Positions 8,326 to 18,000 of a DNA stretch of 64,000 nucleotides are shown here, one piece after another. Each line of letters begins with the position of its first letter. Position 1 is the stretch's first letter. This DNA comes from CAYTGM01 sp964437365. GTDB taxonomy: Bacteria; Sumerlaeota; Sumerlaeia; SLMS01. The position numbers and the translations under genes are program-made. The notes under the pieces were generated by a model. The model had not been told where the DNA came from and ran no database searches. It worked only from the letters and a program-made list of their open reading frames with translations. Location of the stretch: assembly GCA_964437365.1 (NCBI GenBank), contig CAYTGM010000023.1, positions 1 through 64,000 of the forward strand, given 5' to 3'.

Positions 8326-9396
8326 TTAAGTAATATACTCGCTGCCTGTTCCCAGTCGATTCAAGTGCAGGTACGCATCTGTGCCGAATCCTTCCAGGGA
8401 AATAATTCTCATTTCTCCCCCAAAATAGCGTGCATAGAGACGACAAAGGGGAAGGCCGTAGCCGAGCCCTGCCAGGATGTCAGTGGAGTCTGCCTGGAAA
8501 TCTGTAACGGGATTGGCTGTTGTATAGGCGTACTCAAAGATTCGATCTACACCGCTGCGAGGAATCCCACCGCCGGCATCACTGATCTTGATCGAGACGT
8601 CTTCCATACCACCGGCTATCACAACATGGACCGTGTTTAACTTTCCTCCTTCTCGATTGTACTTTTCCACGGTAGCACGAAAGCTGTTCTTGAAGAGTTC
8701 GAAGAACATGTGCTGAAGGTGAGAAGGTATATATTTAAACTTCAGGTTCAGGTTTCCGTGCATCTTGACCTGAGGAGGGTCTCCGAGGGTCCGGGCGCAA
8801 AGAAGCGAGGCGTGTCCAGCCGCCTCTTCAGCAACCTGAGCAACAGGGGTTTGGGCACAAATGATCCCTACCCATCCCGGTCTGTTCTTGTGGATAGACG
8901 TGTGGTGTCCAAGTAATACACGGATACCAATTCGCGAGAGAAGGAAACTGTCGAGAAAGTTCTGAATCTCTGGATCAACGCGCGTGATTCTTTTCTTATT
9001 CATGTACTCGCGCAGACCACGAGCCATGACGGCAACCTGGTTCCGATGGCGATCTTTGATGTGGTCGATCAAGGCACAGAACTTTTTGTCATCTTCAAGG
9101 CTTCTGACGGTAGGAAACTCAACCATCTCCTTAAATGATTGCGTATACCAACTCTTGACGACCTGGATCCAGCGGACCTTTGACAATCCACGGGGAAAGT
9201 TCTCCAGTTCCTTCACCTTGCGTGCGAGGCGGATCGGCATCTCGTGGTGGAGAAATCGTGCTGCCTCAAGAATGACTCGCTCATTGGGCGTGCGGGCGAA
9301 CTCGTAAAGCTGGCGCAGCGATACAGGCGTCGTTGACAGTTCTGCCAATTCATCTATCTGGTCGAGTATTTTTGCCGGGACCGTTGTTTCAATCAT
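8326..9396 (-). CDS. Mitochondrial-type pyruvate/branched-chain 2-oxoacid dehydrogenase kinase homologue
   Basis: The 356-residue protein matches the PDK/BCKDK family along its length. These kinases have a histidine-kinase fold but phosphorylate serines of the E1-alpha subunit of 2-oxoacid dehydrogenase complexes. The N-terminal alpha-helical domain (residues about 25-185) has family phrases such as PVSLRQLYEF, LPVRLA-like MPIRLARKVKE, VKSWYTQSF and FLLSRIGIRVLLGHHT. The ATPase domain has PSHLQHMFFELFKNSFRATVE (H229; E233 and N237 of the N-box), DAGGG (273-277), GLGYGLP (310-316), LYARYFGG and the EGFGTDA end (335-341). Human PDK2 reads very similarly at each point. There is no sensor domain, phospho-acceptor His box or response regulator. 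The family is best known from mitochondria, and no 2-oxoacid dehydrogenase gene is nearby. Confidence 0.9.
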   Translation of the reverse strand: MIETTVPAKILDQIDELAELSTTPVSLRQLYEFARTPNERVILEAARFLHHEMPIRLARKVKELENFPRGLSKVRWIQVVKSWYTQSFKEMVEFPTVRSLEDDKKFCALIDHIKDRHRNQVAVMARGLREYMNKKRITRVDPEIQNFLDSFLLSRIGIRVLLGHHTSIHKNRPGWVGIICAQTPVAQVAEEAAGHASLLCARTLGDPPQVKMHGNLNLKFKYIPSHLQHMFFELFKNSFRATVEKYNREGGKLNTVHVVIAGGMEDVSIKISDAGGGIPRSGVDRIFEYAYTTANPVTDFQADSTDILAGLGYGLPLCRLYARYFGGEMRIISLEGFGTDAYLHLNRLGTGSEYIT

Positions 9397-9488
9397 CTTC
9401 TCGGTCTATCCTTCAGCTGAATGATTTCTCTCAGCTCTCTCTGTCTCGTTGCTTAAGACAGCAAGTAACGCAATAAATTTATTCCTGC

Positions 9489-10202
9489 TTACAGCGTTTC
9501 TTCAGTTTCTCCCGGAGTATAATCTCTGCTGGCTAATTCATAGTCAGATGGACGACCGAGGTCGAGCCATTTTCCATCATGACGATGCGCGTGGACCTTT
9601 TCCTTCTTTTCCAGAAGCTTCAAAACCAGCTGGTCAAACCCAAAAGGCTGCCCTTTTGGGACGTAATCAAGACACTTCCGGTTCAACATATACACACCCA
9701 TGCTGACCTCGTAGGGAATACTGGGTTTCTCGACGAACTCATCGATTCGACCATCAGGAGAGGTCTTGAGCACTCCAAAATCAATGTTTACCTGCCGTCT
9801 GTGTGTTGCGATGGTTAGAATAGCCTCATTCTCAAAGTGAGCCTTCTTCAGGGCATTGAAATCGAGATCCGTTAAAACATCGCCATTCATCACAAGAAAG
9901 TCATCGCCCAGATTGTCTATAAAGCACAAAGGACCAATCGTTCCAAGTGGTTCTTCTTCTTTTGCATATTCGATCTGCAGACCCAGATCTTTGCCATCTT
10001 TAAAGAAGAGCATAATCAGCTCGGCCAGATGACCAACGGAAATGGTGACATCTTTAAATCCGAATTCCTTCAAACGCGAAAGCACATGATGAAGAATTGG
10101 CTGCTCCCCGATTGGGAGCAACGGCTTGGGAAGAATCGTCGTGTAGGGATAAAGACGCTGTCCCTTACCACCGGCAAGCACGACTGCTCGAATCTCGCTC
10201 AT
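9489..10202 (-). CDS. Sugar-1-phosphate nucleotidyltransferase
   Basis: This enzyme activates a sugar 1-phosphate with an NTP. The nucleotidyltransferase signature AVVLAGGKGQRLYP followed by LPKPLLPIGEQPIL is complete. NGDVLTDLDF carries the metal-binding aspartate, and FVEKP the sugar-contacting Glu-Lys. At 237 residues it is the short form without a C-terminal acyltransferase domain, like PtmE-type guanylyltransferases. The start is the ATG at 10202, which overlaps the stop of the upstream dehydratase gene in an ATGA, a sign of translational coupling. A longer reading to 10232 would overlap that gene for no reason. With the LegB-like dehydratase it probably makes and converts one NDP-sugar. 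Confidence 0.9.
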   Translation of the reverse strand: MSEIRAVVLAGGKGQRLYPYTTILPKPLLPIGEQPILHHVLSRLKEFGFKDVTISVGHLAELIMLFFKDGKDLGLQIEYAKEEEPLGTIGPLCFIDNLGDDFLVMNGDVLTDLDFNALKKAHFENEAILTIATHRRQVNIDFGVLKTSPDGRIDEFVEKPSIPYEVSMGVYMLNRKCLDYVPKGQPFGFDQLVLKLLEKKEKVHAHRHDGKWLDLGRPSDYELASRDYTPGETEETL

Positions 10203-11212
10203 CGGACATATTCCTTCACGAGAGACTTCCACTCCACACGGTGCGCGTCCAACCAGTTTATGGTCTGTTGCAAACCCTCTTCAAGCGATACGCCGGGTTT
10301 CCAGTCCACAGTCTTTCGGATCTTCTCATGATCACTGAGCAGGCGCAAAACTTCGCTCTTTTCAGGTCGAACGCGGGTCTCTTCGCTCACAATTTTCTTG
10401 TTAGAGTTTAATAACTTCAACACTATCTCAGCCAGTTCTCCGATACTGACGCTTGCGCCAACACCCAGGTTAAAAACTTCGCCCACAACCTTTGACAGGT
10501 TGCTCTCTGCTAAAAGGATATACGCATTCGCTGTATCTGTCACATAGGTGAGGTCTCTCTCGGGAGTTAACGACCCAAGACGGACTTCATCACACTCATC
10601 ACTGAGTGCCTGGCAAATGATCGTTGGAATGACCGCGCGCAATGACTGGCGGGGTCCGTACGTATTAAATGGGCGCACTGTGATTGCTGGCAGGTCGAAG
10701 GATCGAAAATAAGATTCTACCATCTTGTCGGCAGAGATTTTCGATGCCGAGTAAGGCGACTGACCCTGCAAAGGATGGCTCTCACTTATTCTCTCGGTCT
10801 GCGCTGTGCCATAGACTTCGCTTGTTGAGGTGTGCAGCAGGCGTTTAGTCCCCGCGTTTCTGCACGCTTCCAGCACGTTCAACGTTCCCGAGATATTGAC
10901 AGAAACATAAGATTCCGGCGCACGGTATGAGTAAGGGATTCCGATTAACGCCGCGAGATGAAAGACCGTGTCACACCCGTCAACCAGCTCATCCACGCAG
11001 CGGCGGTCACAAACATCCCCCAGGGTTATCGTTAGACGCGCCTTTTCTTCCGCCGACAGATCTTTGACAACGCCTTCAAGATGCCCACTACGCCCTGCGC
11101 CATTGTAATGGGCGAGTGCACGCACTTCATAGCCTCTCTTTAAGAGAAGTTCCACCAGGTGGCTTCCGATGAAACCTCCGGCTCCTGTAACTGCGGCGAC
11201 TTTAGCTGACAT
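10199..11212 (-). CDS. NAD-dependent sugar-nucleotide dehydratase, LegB-like
   Basis: This is an extended short-chain dehydrogenase of 337 residues. It has the Rossmann motif TGAGGFIGSHL near the N-terminus, the catalytic S/T at STSEVYG, and the YSASK motif with the active-site Tyr and Lys. The phrases IGIPYSYRAPESYV, HPLQGQSPYSASK and RPFNTYGPRQSLRAVIPTII are those of the LegB group. LegB makes a 4-keto-6-deoxy intermediate from GDP-GlcNAc in legionaminic acid synthesis. The related nucleotidyltransferase overlaps its 3' end. A GTG at 11233 could extend it by seven residues; I chose the ATG at 11212 because it puts the Rossmann fold at the usual distance. It is divergent from the WecB-like gene. 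The exact substrate is inferred. Confidence 0.85.
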   Translation of the reverse strand: MSAKVAAVTGAGGFIGSHLVELLLKRGYEVRALAHYNGAGRSGHLEGVVKDLSAEEKARLTITLGDVCDRRCVDELVDGCDTVFHLAALIGIPYSYRAPESYVSVNISGTLNVLEACRNAGTKRLLHTSTSEVYGTAQTERISESHPLQGQSPYSASKISADKMVESYFRSFDLPAITVRPFNTYGPRQSLRAVIPTIICQALSDECDEVRLGSLTPERDLTYVTDTANAYILLAESNLSKVVGEVFNLGVGASVSIGELAEIVLKLLNSNKKIVSEETRVRPEKSEVLRLLSDHEKIRKTVDWKPGVSLEEGLQQTINWLDAHRVEWKSLVKEYVR

Positions 11213-11291
11213 GGATTGGAATGCTTGACCCACTTCTTCGAATTAATTGAGAACCACAAAGCACCCCGAGGAGAAGAGACGCAAGCAAACG

Positions 11292-12419
11292 ATGAAGCTC
11301 GCACTTGTCATAGGCACACGCCCAGAAGCGATCAAAATGGCGCCTCTGGCCCTTGAGGCTCGAAATTCGGAAGATTTCTCCCCTCTTCTGATCAGCACCG
11401 GCCAGCATAAAGAGCTGGTGAAGCCCATTCTAGATCTCTTTGATCTGAATGCGGAAATCGACCTCGACCTGATGCAACCGGGACAGCGCCTCGGCGACCT
11501 GGCGGCCCGCGCGATCAAGTCTCTTACAGAAGTCCTCACGGATTTGAAACCTGATGTTCTGGTGGTCCAGGGCGACACGACAACGGCCATGTCCGCCGCT
11601 CTTGCGGCTCATTACCTTGGAATTCCCGTGGCACATCTTGAAGCAGGCCTTCGCTCCGATCGCCTTGATGCACCTTTTCCAGAGGAAGCGAATCGCCGGA
11701 TCATCAGCCAGGTTGCCCACTGGCACTTTGCTCCGACAGAAAAGGCTCGTGAAAATCTCTACCGGGACCATCTCCACTCCCTTGGCGGGCACATCATCGT
11801 CACTGGAAACACGGTCATTGATGCGCTTCACCTGGCCCTTGAGAGAATTAACGATCTGGCCCTGGATAAGTTGCTTCCGGAGCAACTGGCATCTCAACTG
11901 GTACAGAACGAAAGACGGATGATTCTGATCACCGGTCATCGACGCGAAAACTTTGGGGAACCTTTTGAGGAGTTTTGTCTGGGTCTTAAAGATCTCGCTG
12001 AGAAGTTCCCTGAGGACGTTCTTGTCTATCCGGTACATTTGAACCCGAACGTACAGGAACCAGTAAACCGACTCCTGAGAAATATAGACAATGTTTACCT
12101 TCTTCCGCCGATCGACTATCCAGCTTTCATTGCCCTCATGAAAATGGCCTATATCATCATTACTGACAGCGGGGGAGTTCAGGAAGAGGCCCCAGCCCTT
12201 GGAATTCCCGTGCTGGTTACAAGGGACGTCACTGAGAGACCTGAGGGTGTTGAAGCAGGGGGAGTGCGACTCATCGGAGCCAATAGAACGGCTCTTTTGG
12301 CTCATGCGTCGGAGTTGCTCGAAAACCTTGCCGCCTATACATCCATGGCCCAGCCACGATTCTCCTATGGGGATGGTCTGGCTGCCTCCCGTTGTCTGCA
12401 GGCTCTAAGAATCAGTTAG
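11292..12419 (+). CDS. wecB: UDP-N-acetylglucosamine 2-epimerase (non-hydrolysing)
   Basis: It interconverts UDP-GlcNAc and UDP-ManNAc, the entry to ManNAc-containing surface polymers. The 375-residue length and motifs fit WecB/MnaA: GTRPEAIKMAPL at the N-terminus, QGDTTTAMSAALAAHYLGIPVAHLEAGLRS, FPEEANRRI, TGNTVIDAL, TGHRRENFG, and SDSGGVQEEAP-like TDSGGVQEEAPALG. The final RPEGVEAG stretch is also typical. The start is the ATG directly before the beta-strand KLALVIGTRPE; earlier in-frame codons give an implausible charged leader. It stands divergent from the LegB-like gene. Confidence 0.95.
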   Translation: MKLALVIGTRPEAIKMAPLALEARNSEDFSPLLISTGQHKELVKPILDLFDLNAEIDLDLMQPGQRLGDLAARAIKSLTEVLTDLKPDVLVVQGDTTTAMSAALAAHYLGIPVAHLEAGLRSDRLDAPFPEEANRRIISQVAHWHFAPTEKARENLYRDHLHSLGGHIIVTGNTVIDALHLALERINDLALDKLLPEQLASQLVQNERRMILITGHRRENFGEPFEEFCLGLKDLAEKFPEDVLVYPVHLNPNVQEPVNRLLRNIDNVYLLPPIDYPAFIALMKMAYIIITDSGGVQEEAPALGIPVLVTRDVTERPEGVEAGGVRLIGANRTALLAHASELLENLAAYTSMAQPRFSYGDGLAASRCLQALRIS

Positions 12420-12590
12420 AAGTTAGAGTGTCTGTCAAAATTCCTGTCCGATATAAGCTGGCTGCGAGCACTCCCTTCAGCATCCCGAAAGCTCTCGAAC
12501 GAGCACCACTATTCCTATGTCCTCAGAAGAGTGAATGGTCCGCTATCGCTCACCATCTATTCGGACATTAATTTTTGGCAACCACTCCAA

Positions 12591-14606
12591 TCAGGACTTG
12601 CGAAAGAAGGATGCAAGGCGCTGAAGAAAGCCTCGGGGTTCATGAGGACTATTTGGAGGGGTCGCATTATCGACAGCAGGAGGGCTCGTTTTAGGAGCAG
12701 CCTGACCTCCATTGAGTTGAAGCTTTAAATCAAGAATCTTTCGGCGAACTGATGCGCCTTCAGAATTGGTTTCACTGGCACGCTGGTAACACTGAAGAGC
12801 CTCATCACGTTTGCCTAGTTTACGATAGAGGTCACCGGCCAGCTCGAAGTCGCCGTAACGCAGAGGAGGCTCTTCCAAAATCGGCAATAACGTCGAGAGC
12901 GCTTCCCCATAGAGACCCATTTCATTGTAGCGATGGATCAGGCTTCTGGCGATAATATCGTCGTTCGGGTAGAGGCCGACAAGATTTTCAAGAGCAACCC
13001 GGTCTGATTCCGCATCCTGAATTTCTGTATAGATATCATGGAGCAGTCGCCAGTAGGCTGCTTCATTAGGAAGAGTTAAGGCATCTTCATGCAGTTTCTT
13101 AAGAAGAAGTGCTGAGATTTTCTCGTCACGCTTGCTAGAGAGATAAACAGACAGGAAGCGCTTCAACTTGTCCGGGTCCGTCGAAGCCATACTGACGGCC
13201 GAGAAAACCTCCCTTTCACGATCTGTCATATCGATCTGTTGCAATTGACTGATCGCCAACTTCACCGCAGGCTCATCGTTGATAAGGTAGCGCGCAATAT
13301 ACAGGGTGAACCATGAATCAAATGAAGGGTTCAGTTCCTCAACGCGCTTTGTTGCAAGATAACTTGCTTTCTCATCCTGACTTGTGTGTAGATAACACCA
13401 AGTGAGTTGCGAGGCAATCTTAGGGAAAAACTCAGGATAGTCCACCAGCTGTTCGAAGCACTTGATGGCTTCCTCGTATAGATTGTCGTAATAATATTCC
13501 GTACCCAGGTTCCAGAGAGAGAAAAGATTATCCGGATCCTCTTGAAGGGCACGTTTCCATGCTGCTCGGGCTTTACTCGAGTCGCCTTTAATCGACAAAA
13601 GATCACCGTATTCGGCCCAGGCGCTTGCGTTTACAGGGTCGGCCATTGTTGCCTTTTCAAGGGCATTGATGGCCTTGATCAAGTCCTCATGGTCAGCAAA
13701 ATACTCCTGATCGACCACATGAAGATTCCCCATGGCCTGGTAGACACGGGAAGCCGTCTCCCCGCGAGGATTGAATTCGATATATTTTGCCAGTAACTTT
13801 TCAGCGCGTTCATACTCACCGCGATAGGCCAGTTCCAGGCCGAGGAGGGCGGAGTAGCGGGGGTAATCAACCTCCTCATCAATCAGGAGTTCCAGAACAT
13901 CGACGGCGGTATCGGCAATCTCGCCTCCTTCCTGAAGACAAGTGGCCAGCACATCGTCGAGTATCATTTCGGCCAGGTAGAAGTCATGGTCGTCGATGAT
14001 TGCCGTTGTCAGATGCTCAATGGCAGCACGCGGGTTCGTCATGCCTGCTTCCCAGGCCTGAATGCCTGCGAGCCCGAGAAAAAACTTTCTGAGGGACTTG
14101 ATCTGTTTGCAGGGAACGCGTGCAGCAACTCGTCCTGCAGACGGCGAATCAAGAAGGTTTGCCACGATATTTCCCAAAACCTCAAAGAAATCCTGAACCC
14201 CTTCTTCTTCCGGCGCATCAATTTCGTGAACGCCACAGGAGTAACCACCCACCATATTATAGAGTTCAACTGACACTTTGATGGGACCTTCTCCGTCCCA
14301 TTGAATCTTTCCCTGAAGCAGATGTGTGACACCCTGGATCAAATCTTCGGGAAGATTGCTGAGTTGCTCTTCGGACCAGAGCTCGGTCGACATCATCCAG
14401 CCCTTCTTGGTTGGATCATCCTCAGATGAGACCACAAAATGCCGAAGGGCCGTTTCCAGTCCTGGGAGGCGCGAAAGCTGGCGATCAAGGTAGCATGAGA
14501 TGCCTCGACACAGGTCTGCCTGTTCCGCACCGAAGGACGATCCGCCCAAGGCAAAAGGAAACAGTGCGAGTACAGGTGTGTCAGGTTGTGGGTTTTCTAT
14601 GTTCAT
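12591..14606 (-). CDS. TPR-repeat cytoplasmic protein, 671 aa
   Basis: No signal peptide or membrane segment is visible. The first 160 residues form a beta-rich domain starting VLALFPFALGG. Its later part (LLQGKIQWDGEGPIKVSVELYNMVGG) resembles the TolB-N/FlgO-like domain found at the head of TPR proteins and some adenylate cyclases. From about residue 265 to 640 it is built of tetratricopeptide repeats, for example ASAWAEYGDLLSIKGDSSKA and LFSLWNLGTEYYYDNLYEEA. The C-terminus is a proline/asparagine-rich linker ending in a basic amphipathic helix (GFLQRLASFFRKS). TPR scaffolds bind proteins, but the partner is unknown. It is convergent with the WecB-like gene. Confidence 0.8.
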   Translation of the reverse strand: MNIENPQPDTPVLALFPFALGGSSFGAEQADLCRGISCYLDRQLSRLPGLETALRHFVVSSEDDPTKKGWMMSTELWSEEQLSNLPEDLIQGVTHLLQGKIQWDGEGPIKVSVELYNMVGGYSCGVHEIDAPEEEGVQDFFEVLGNIVANLLDSPSAGRVAARVPCKQIKSLRKFFLGLAGIQAWEAGMTNPRAAIEHLTTAIIDDHDFYLAEMILDDVLATCLQEGGEIADTAVDVLELLIDEEVDYPRYSALLGLELAYRGEYERAEKLLAKYIEFNPRGETASRVYQAMGNLHVVDQEYFADHEDLIKAINALEKATMADPVNASAWAEYGDLLSIKGDSSKARAAWKRALQEDPDNLFSLWNLGTEYYYDNLYEEAIKCFEQLVDYPEFFPKIASQLTWCYLHTSQDEKASYLATKRVEELNPSFDSWFTLYIARYLINDEPAVKLAISQLQQIDMTDREREVFSAVSMASTDPDKLKRFLSVYLSSKRDEKISALLLKKLHEDALTLPNEAAYWRLLHDIYTEIQDAESDRVALENLVGLYPNDDIIARSLIHRYNEMGLYGEALSTLLPILEEPPLRYGDFELAGDLYRKLGKRDEALQCYQRASETNSEGASVRRKILDLKLQLNGGQAAPKTSPPAVDNATPPNSPHEPRGFLQRLASFFRKS

Positions 14607-15077
14607 CGATCAATGTCCTGCCGAGGATGGACCAAGAACCATACCACTCCGGCGATCTCTTTGTCGGCACACGTGATAAATCACGAAGCCACCATAGATC
14701 TAACCGTTATAACAGCGTAAGGTTTGGTTGGTGATTTTGCAAGTGGTTAAAGTAGATTTCTCGTGAGTATGTAAAATAGTGCATCCTCACCGGGTGACGG
14801 ACGTCTGTCCGACGTCTTATCGACGTCTTACCTACGACTCGAGACGTCCGTCAGTGGTTGGGCAGTGGTCGGACAGAGGTTGGTGACCGGGAGAGGCCTG
14901 ACAAGGATTAAATAAAAGGAAGAAATGTAAGGATGAAGTCGGAAAGTTGGCTTTTAAAGGGCAAATGAGTGAATTCATATCAACGTCATCAAAAAAAACG
15001 CGTGACGAGCAATCAAGAGTGAGCTTATTGTGAATATCGAACAATAAAATCATAAATATTTCTGGAGGAGAGATAAG
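14607..15077. other. 471-bp divergent intergenic region with palindromic element
   Basis: No gene is visible. The region separates the TPR gene from the FG-GAP gene, transcribed apart, so it should hold both promoters. It contains one copy of the 59-bp palindromic element (14795-14853). A further 8-bp inverted match, TGTCCGAC 14806-14813 with GTCGGACA 14868-14875, extends the potential fold beyond the element. GGAGGAG at 15064-15070 is the ribosome-binding site of the FG-GAP gene. Confidence 0.7.
14795..14853 (+). repeat. 59-bp palindromic dispersed element, copy 1
   Basis: The element begins TGACGGACGTC and ends with its exact reverse complement GACGTCCGTCA. The interior contains direct repeats of ACGTCTTA. 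It matches 53058-53116 at 58 of 59 positions. Weaker similarity continues about 22 bp upstream, from AAAATAGTG. Both copies lie in divergent intergenic regions and in the same orientation. No reading frame is inside, so it is a REP- or MITE-like sequence or a protein-binding site. Confidence 0.9.
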
Positions 15078-18000
15078 ATGAACCATCTCGTATGTGGCAG
15101 GATCATAAACTCGTGTAATTGGCTATATTTGATAAAAAAGTATTCTTCGACCAAGAGGTGCAAGTTGACCTTGATGCCAGGGTTTCTGGTCATCTTATTG
15201 GCCTCCATCTCTTGGGCAGGAGACTGGCAAGGGTTTCAATTTCCATCAGCAACAACGGGTGCCGGTCCCGTCGGGCTGGCTACTGGAGATTTCAACGGCG
15301 ACGGCATTACAGATTTTGTAACCGCCAATTACCTGACAGACAATATCTCAGTGATTCCAGGAAATGGTATCTGGGGGTCGGGCAATGGTACTTTCGGTCC
15401 TCATTCTCTCCTCATTGCTGGAAGCGATCCTCAGCACGTTGCGACAGGTGACTTTAATAGCGATGGTATTACTGACCTCGTAGCGGCCAATATGTCATCT
15501 GATGATGTTTCTGTCTATCTTGGAGGTGGAAGCGCCGGAGCCGGCGACGGTACCTTCGGTTCACAAGTTACCTTTCAAGTTGGGGGAGAGCCGGTCAGTG
15601 TATCGACCGGGGACTTCAATGGTGACGGTATTACCGACCTTGTGACAGCGAATAGATTATCCAATAATATCTCGGTCCTTCTCGGTAATGGGAACGAAGG
15701 TATTGGGGATGGAACATTTGCACTACAGCTAACGTTTGCCGTCGGGACAGATCCCAACAGTGTTATACTGGGGGATTTCAATGGAGATCAAGTTGTCGAC
15801 ATTGCCACATCAAACGCAGGTTCCAACGATGTCTCAGTTCTCATAGGTACTGGCGATGGGAACTTTGAATCAGCCACTTCTTTTGCTGTCGGCGAATCGG
15901 CCGTAAATCTTACATCGGGAGATTTTAATCGCGATGGCATAACGGATCTTGCAACGGCGAACCAGGAATCCAACGATATTTCAGTACTGCTTGGAAATGG
16001 AAACGATGGTAAAGGCGATGGAACCTTTGCACCGCAATCTCTATATTCTGCCGGAGAGGAACCATCTGGGATCGTGATTGGAGATTTTAATTCCGACGAC
16101 AATATAGATATCGCAACTGCAAATGTGGGTTCCGATAATATCTCCGTTTTTCTCGGTCTGGGTGAGGGAAACTATACAACCGGAGTGAACTATTTTGTCG
16201 GTTGCTGTCCGGATAGCATCGTTGCAGGAGATTTCAACAGTGATGGTATCACAGATCTTGCGACTTCCAGTGGTGAATCTCGTTCGGTCTCGATTCACCT
16301 TGGAAATGCTAATGCTGGAATCGGTGATGGAACGTTCAAACCACAGAATCCCTTTTCTGTGGGAGATCTCCCACAAAGTTTCGCTGTCGCCGACTTTAAC
16401 GAGGATGGCTATGATGATATAGTCACAGCAAACACATTCTCTAATGACATCTCAGTGCTTCTCAGTAAGGGTGAAGATGGAAATTTCTTCCCTAAAGTCG
16501 ATTACGATGTTGGGAGCGGACCCAGGGGTGTGACGACAGGGGATTTCAACGGAGATAGCATCACTGATATTGTCACCGTTAACCCAAGCTCAAATGATCT
16601 CTCGCTTTTCTTCGGAAAAGGTAGTTCCGGTATTGGCGATGGTACTTTCGAAAGTCCAGTCAGCTATAGCCTGGGTGGTTCATCGGTATACGTGACGACA
16701 GGAGACTTCAATAGCGACGGAATATCTGACCTTGTCGTTGCAAACCTGAGCTCAGATAGTGTTTCGGTGCTTATCGGAAACGGGACTGCGGGTATCGGAG
16801 ACGGTACTTTCGCGAATCCGGTCAGCTATACTACAGGTAGTTCTCCAATCAGCATCAGTACCGGTGATTTCAATGACGATGATATTACTGACCTCGCCGT
16901 CGCGAACCTTACCTCAAACAGTGTTTCGGTACTTCTAGGAAATGGAACTGCCGGTAGTGGCGATGGAACTTTTGCTGCTCCGGGCTTCTATGCCACAGGA
17001 GAAACCCCCCGAAGTGTGGCCACCGGGGATTTTAATGACGACGGAATCACTGACCTGGCCACTGCTAATCAGGGATCGAGTGACGTTTCGGTGCTTCTGG
17101 GAAGGGGTCTCGCTGGCAGTGGTGACGGTACCTTCGGCGATGAAGTTAAATACGGTGCCGGTGATGTTCCCAATAGCATAACAGCGGTAGATTTGAATAG
17201 TGATGGGATTTTAGACCTGGCAACAGCGAATATTGCTTCAGGTGATATATCGGTTCTACTCGGGAACAAGAGTGGGCGTAATGGTGACGGTACATTTGCC
17301 ACTCCGGTGAATTATCCTGCAGGGACCGGGTCGGCGAGTATTTCTTCTGGCGACTTCGATGGTGATGGGATTATAGATCTCGTTGCTGCAAACCGCTCAA
17401 GTGATAATGTGTCAGTCCTTATTGGCGTCGCCAAAAGGGGTATAGGAGACGGCACTTTTATCACACAGGACTTTTTTACCACTGATATTGACCCGAATAA
17501 TATCACGTCGGGCGACTTTAATGAAGATGGCATCACGGATCTTGCAACGACCAATGGTGATGCTGACTCGGTTTCAATTCTTCTTGGAAACGGTACAGAC
17601 GGCATTGGAGATGGGACATTTGCATCATCATTGATTTTCGATACTGGAGAGACTCCCACAGCGATAATAACAGGCGACTTTAATGGTGACACCATTACAG
17701 ATCTTGTAACTGCTAACCGCTCATCGAATAATGTCTCGGTACTTCTCGGTAACGACAATGGAGACGGGTCCGAAAGTGTTGGCGACGGCACTTTTGGCGG
17801 ACCTGCGATGTTCCCAACCGGAAATACTCCCACAGCACTAACCAGCGATGATTTTAATGGGGATGGTATCAAAGACCTCGCAGTCACTAATAATGGGTCG
17901 GGTTCTATATCTATACTTCTAGGCAATGGAACCGAAGGGCAGGGCGATGCTACTTTTGCCATGGCAATTAATTACTCTGTGGGAGAGGCGCCGTCCAGTA

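Noticed and set aside
11430..12305. 291-residue open frame opposite the WecB-like gene
   Set aside because: It has no recognisable motif and lies wholly antisense to a clear WecB homologue.
17312..17962. Minus-strand frames across the FG-GAP gene
   Set aside because: They are repetitive antisense shadows of the repeats (for example recurring VARSVMPSPLKSP) with no independent support.
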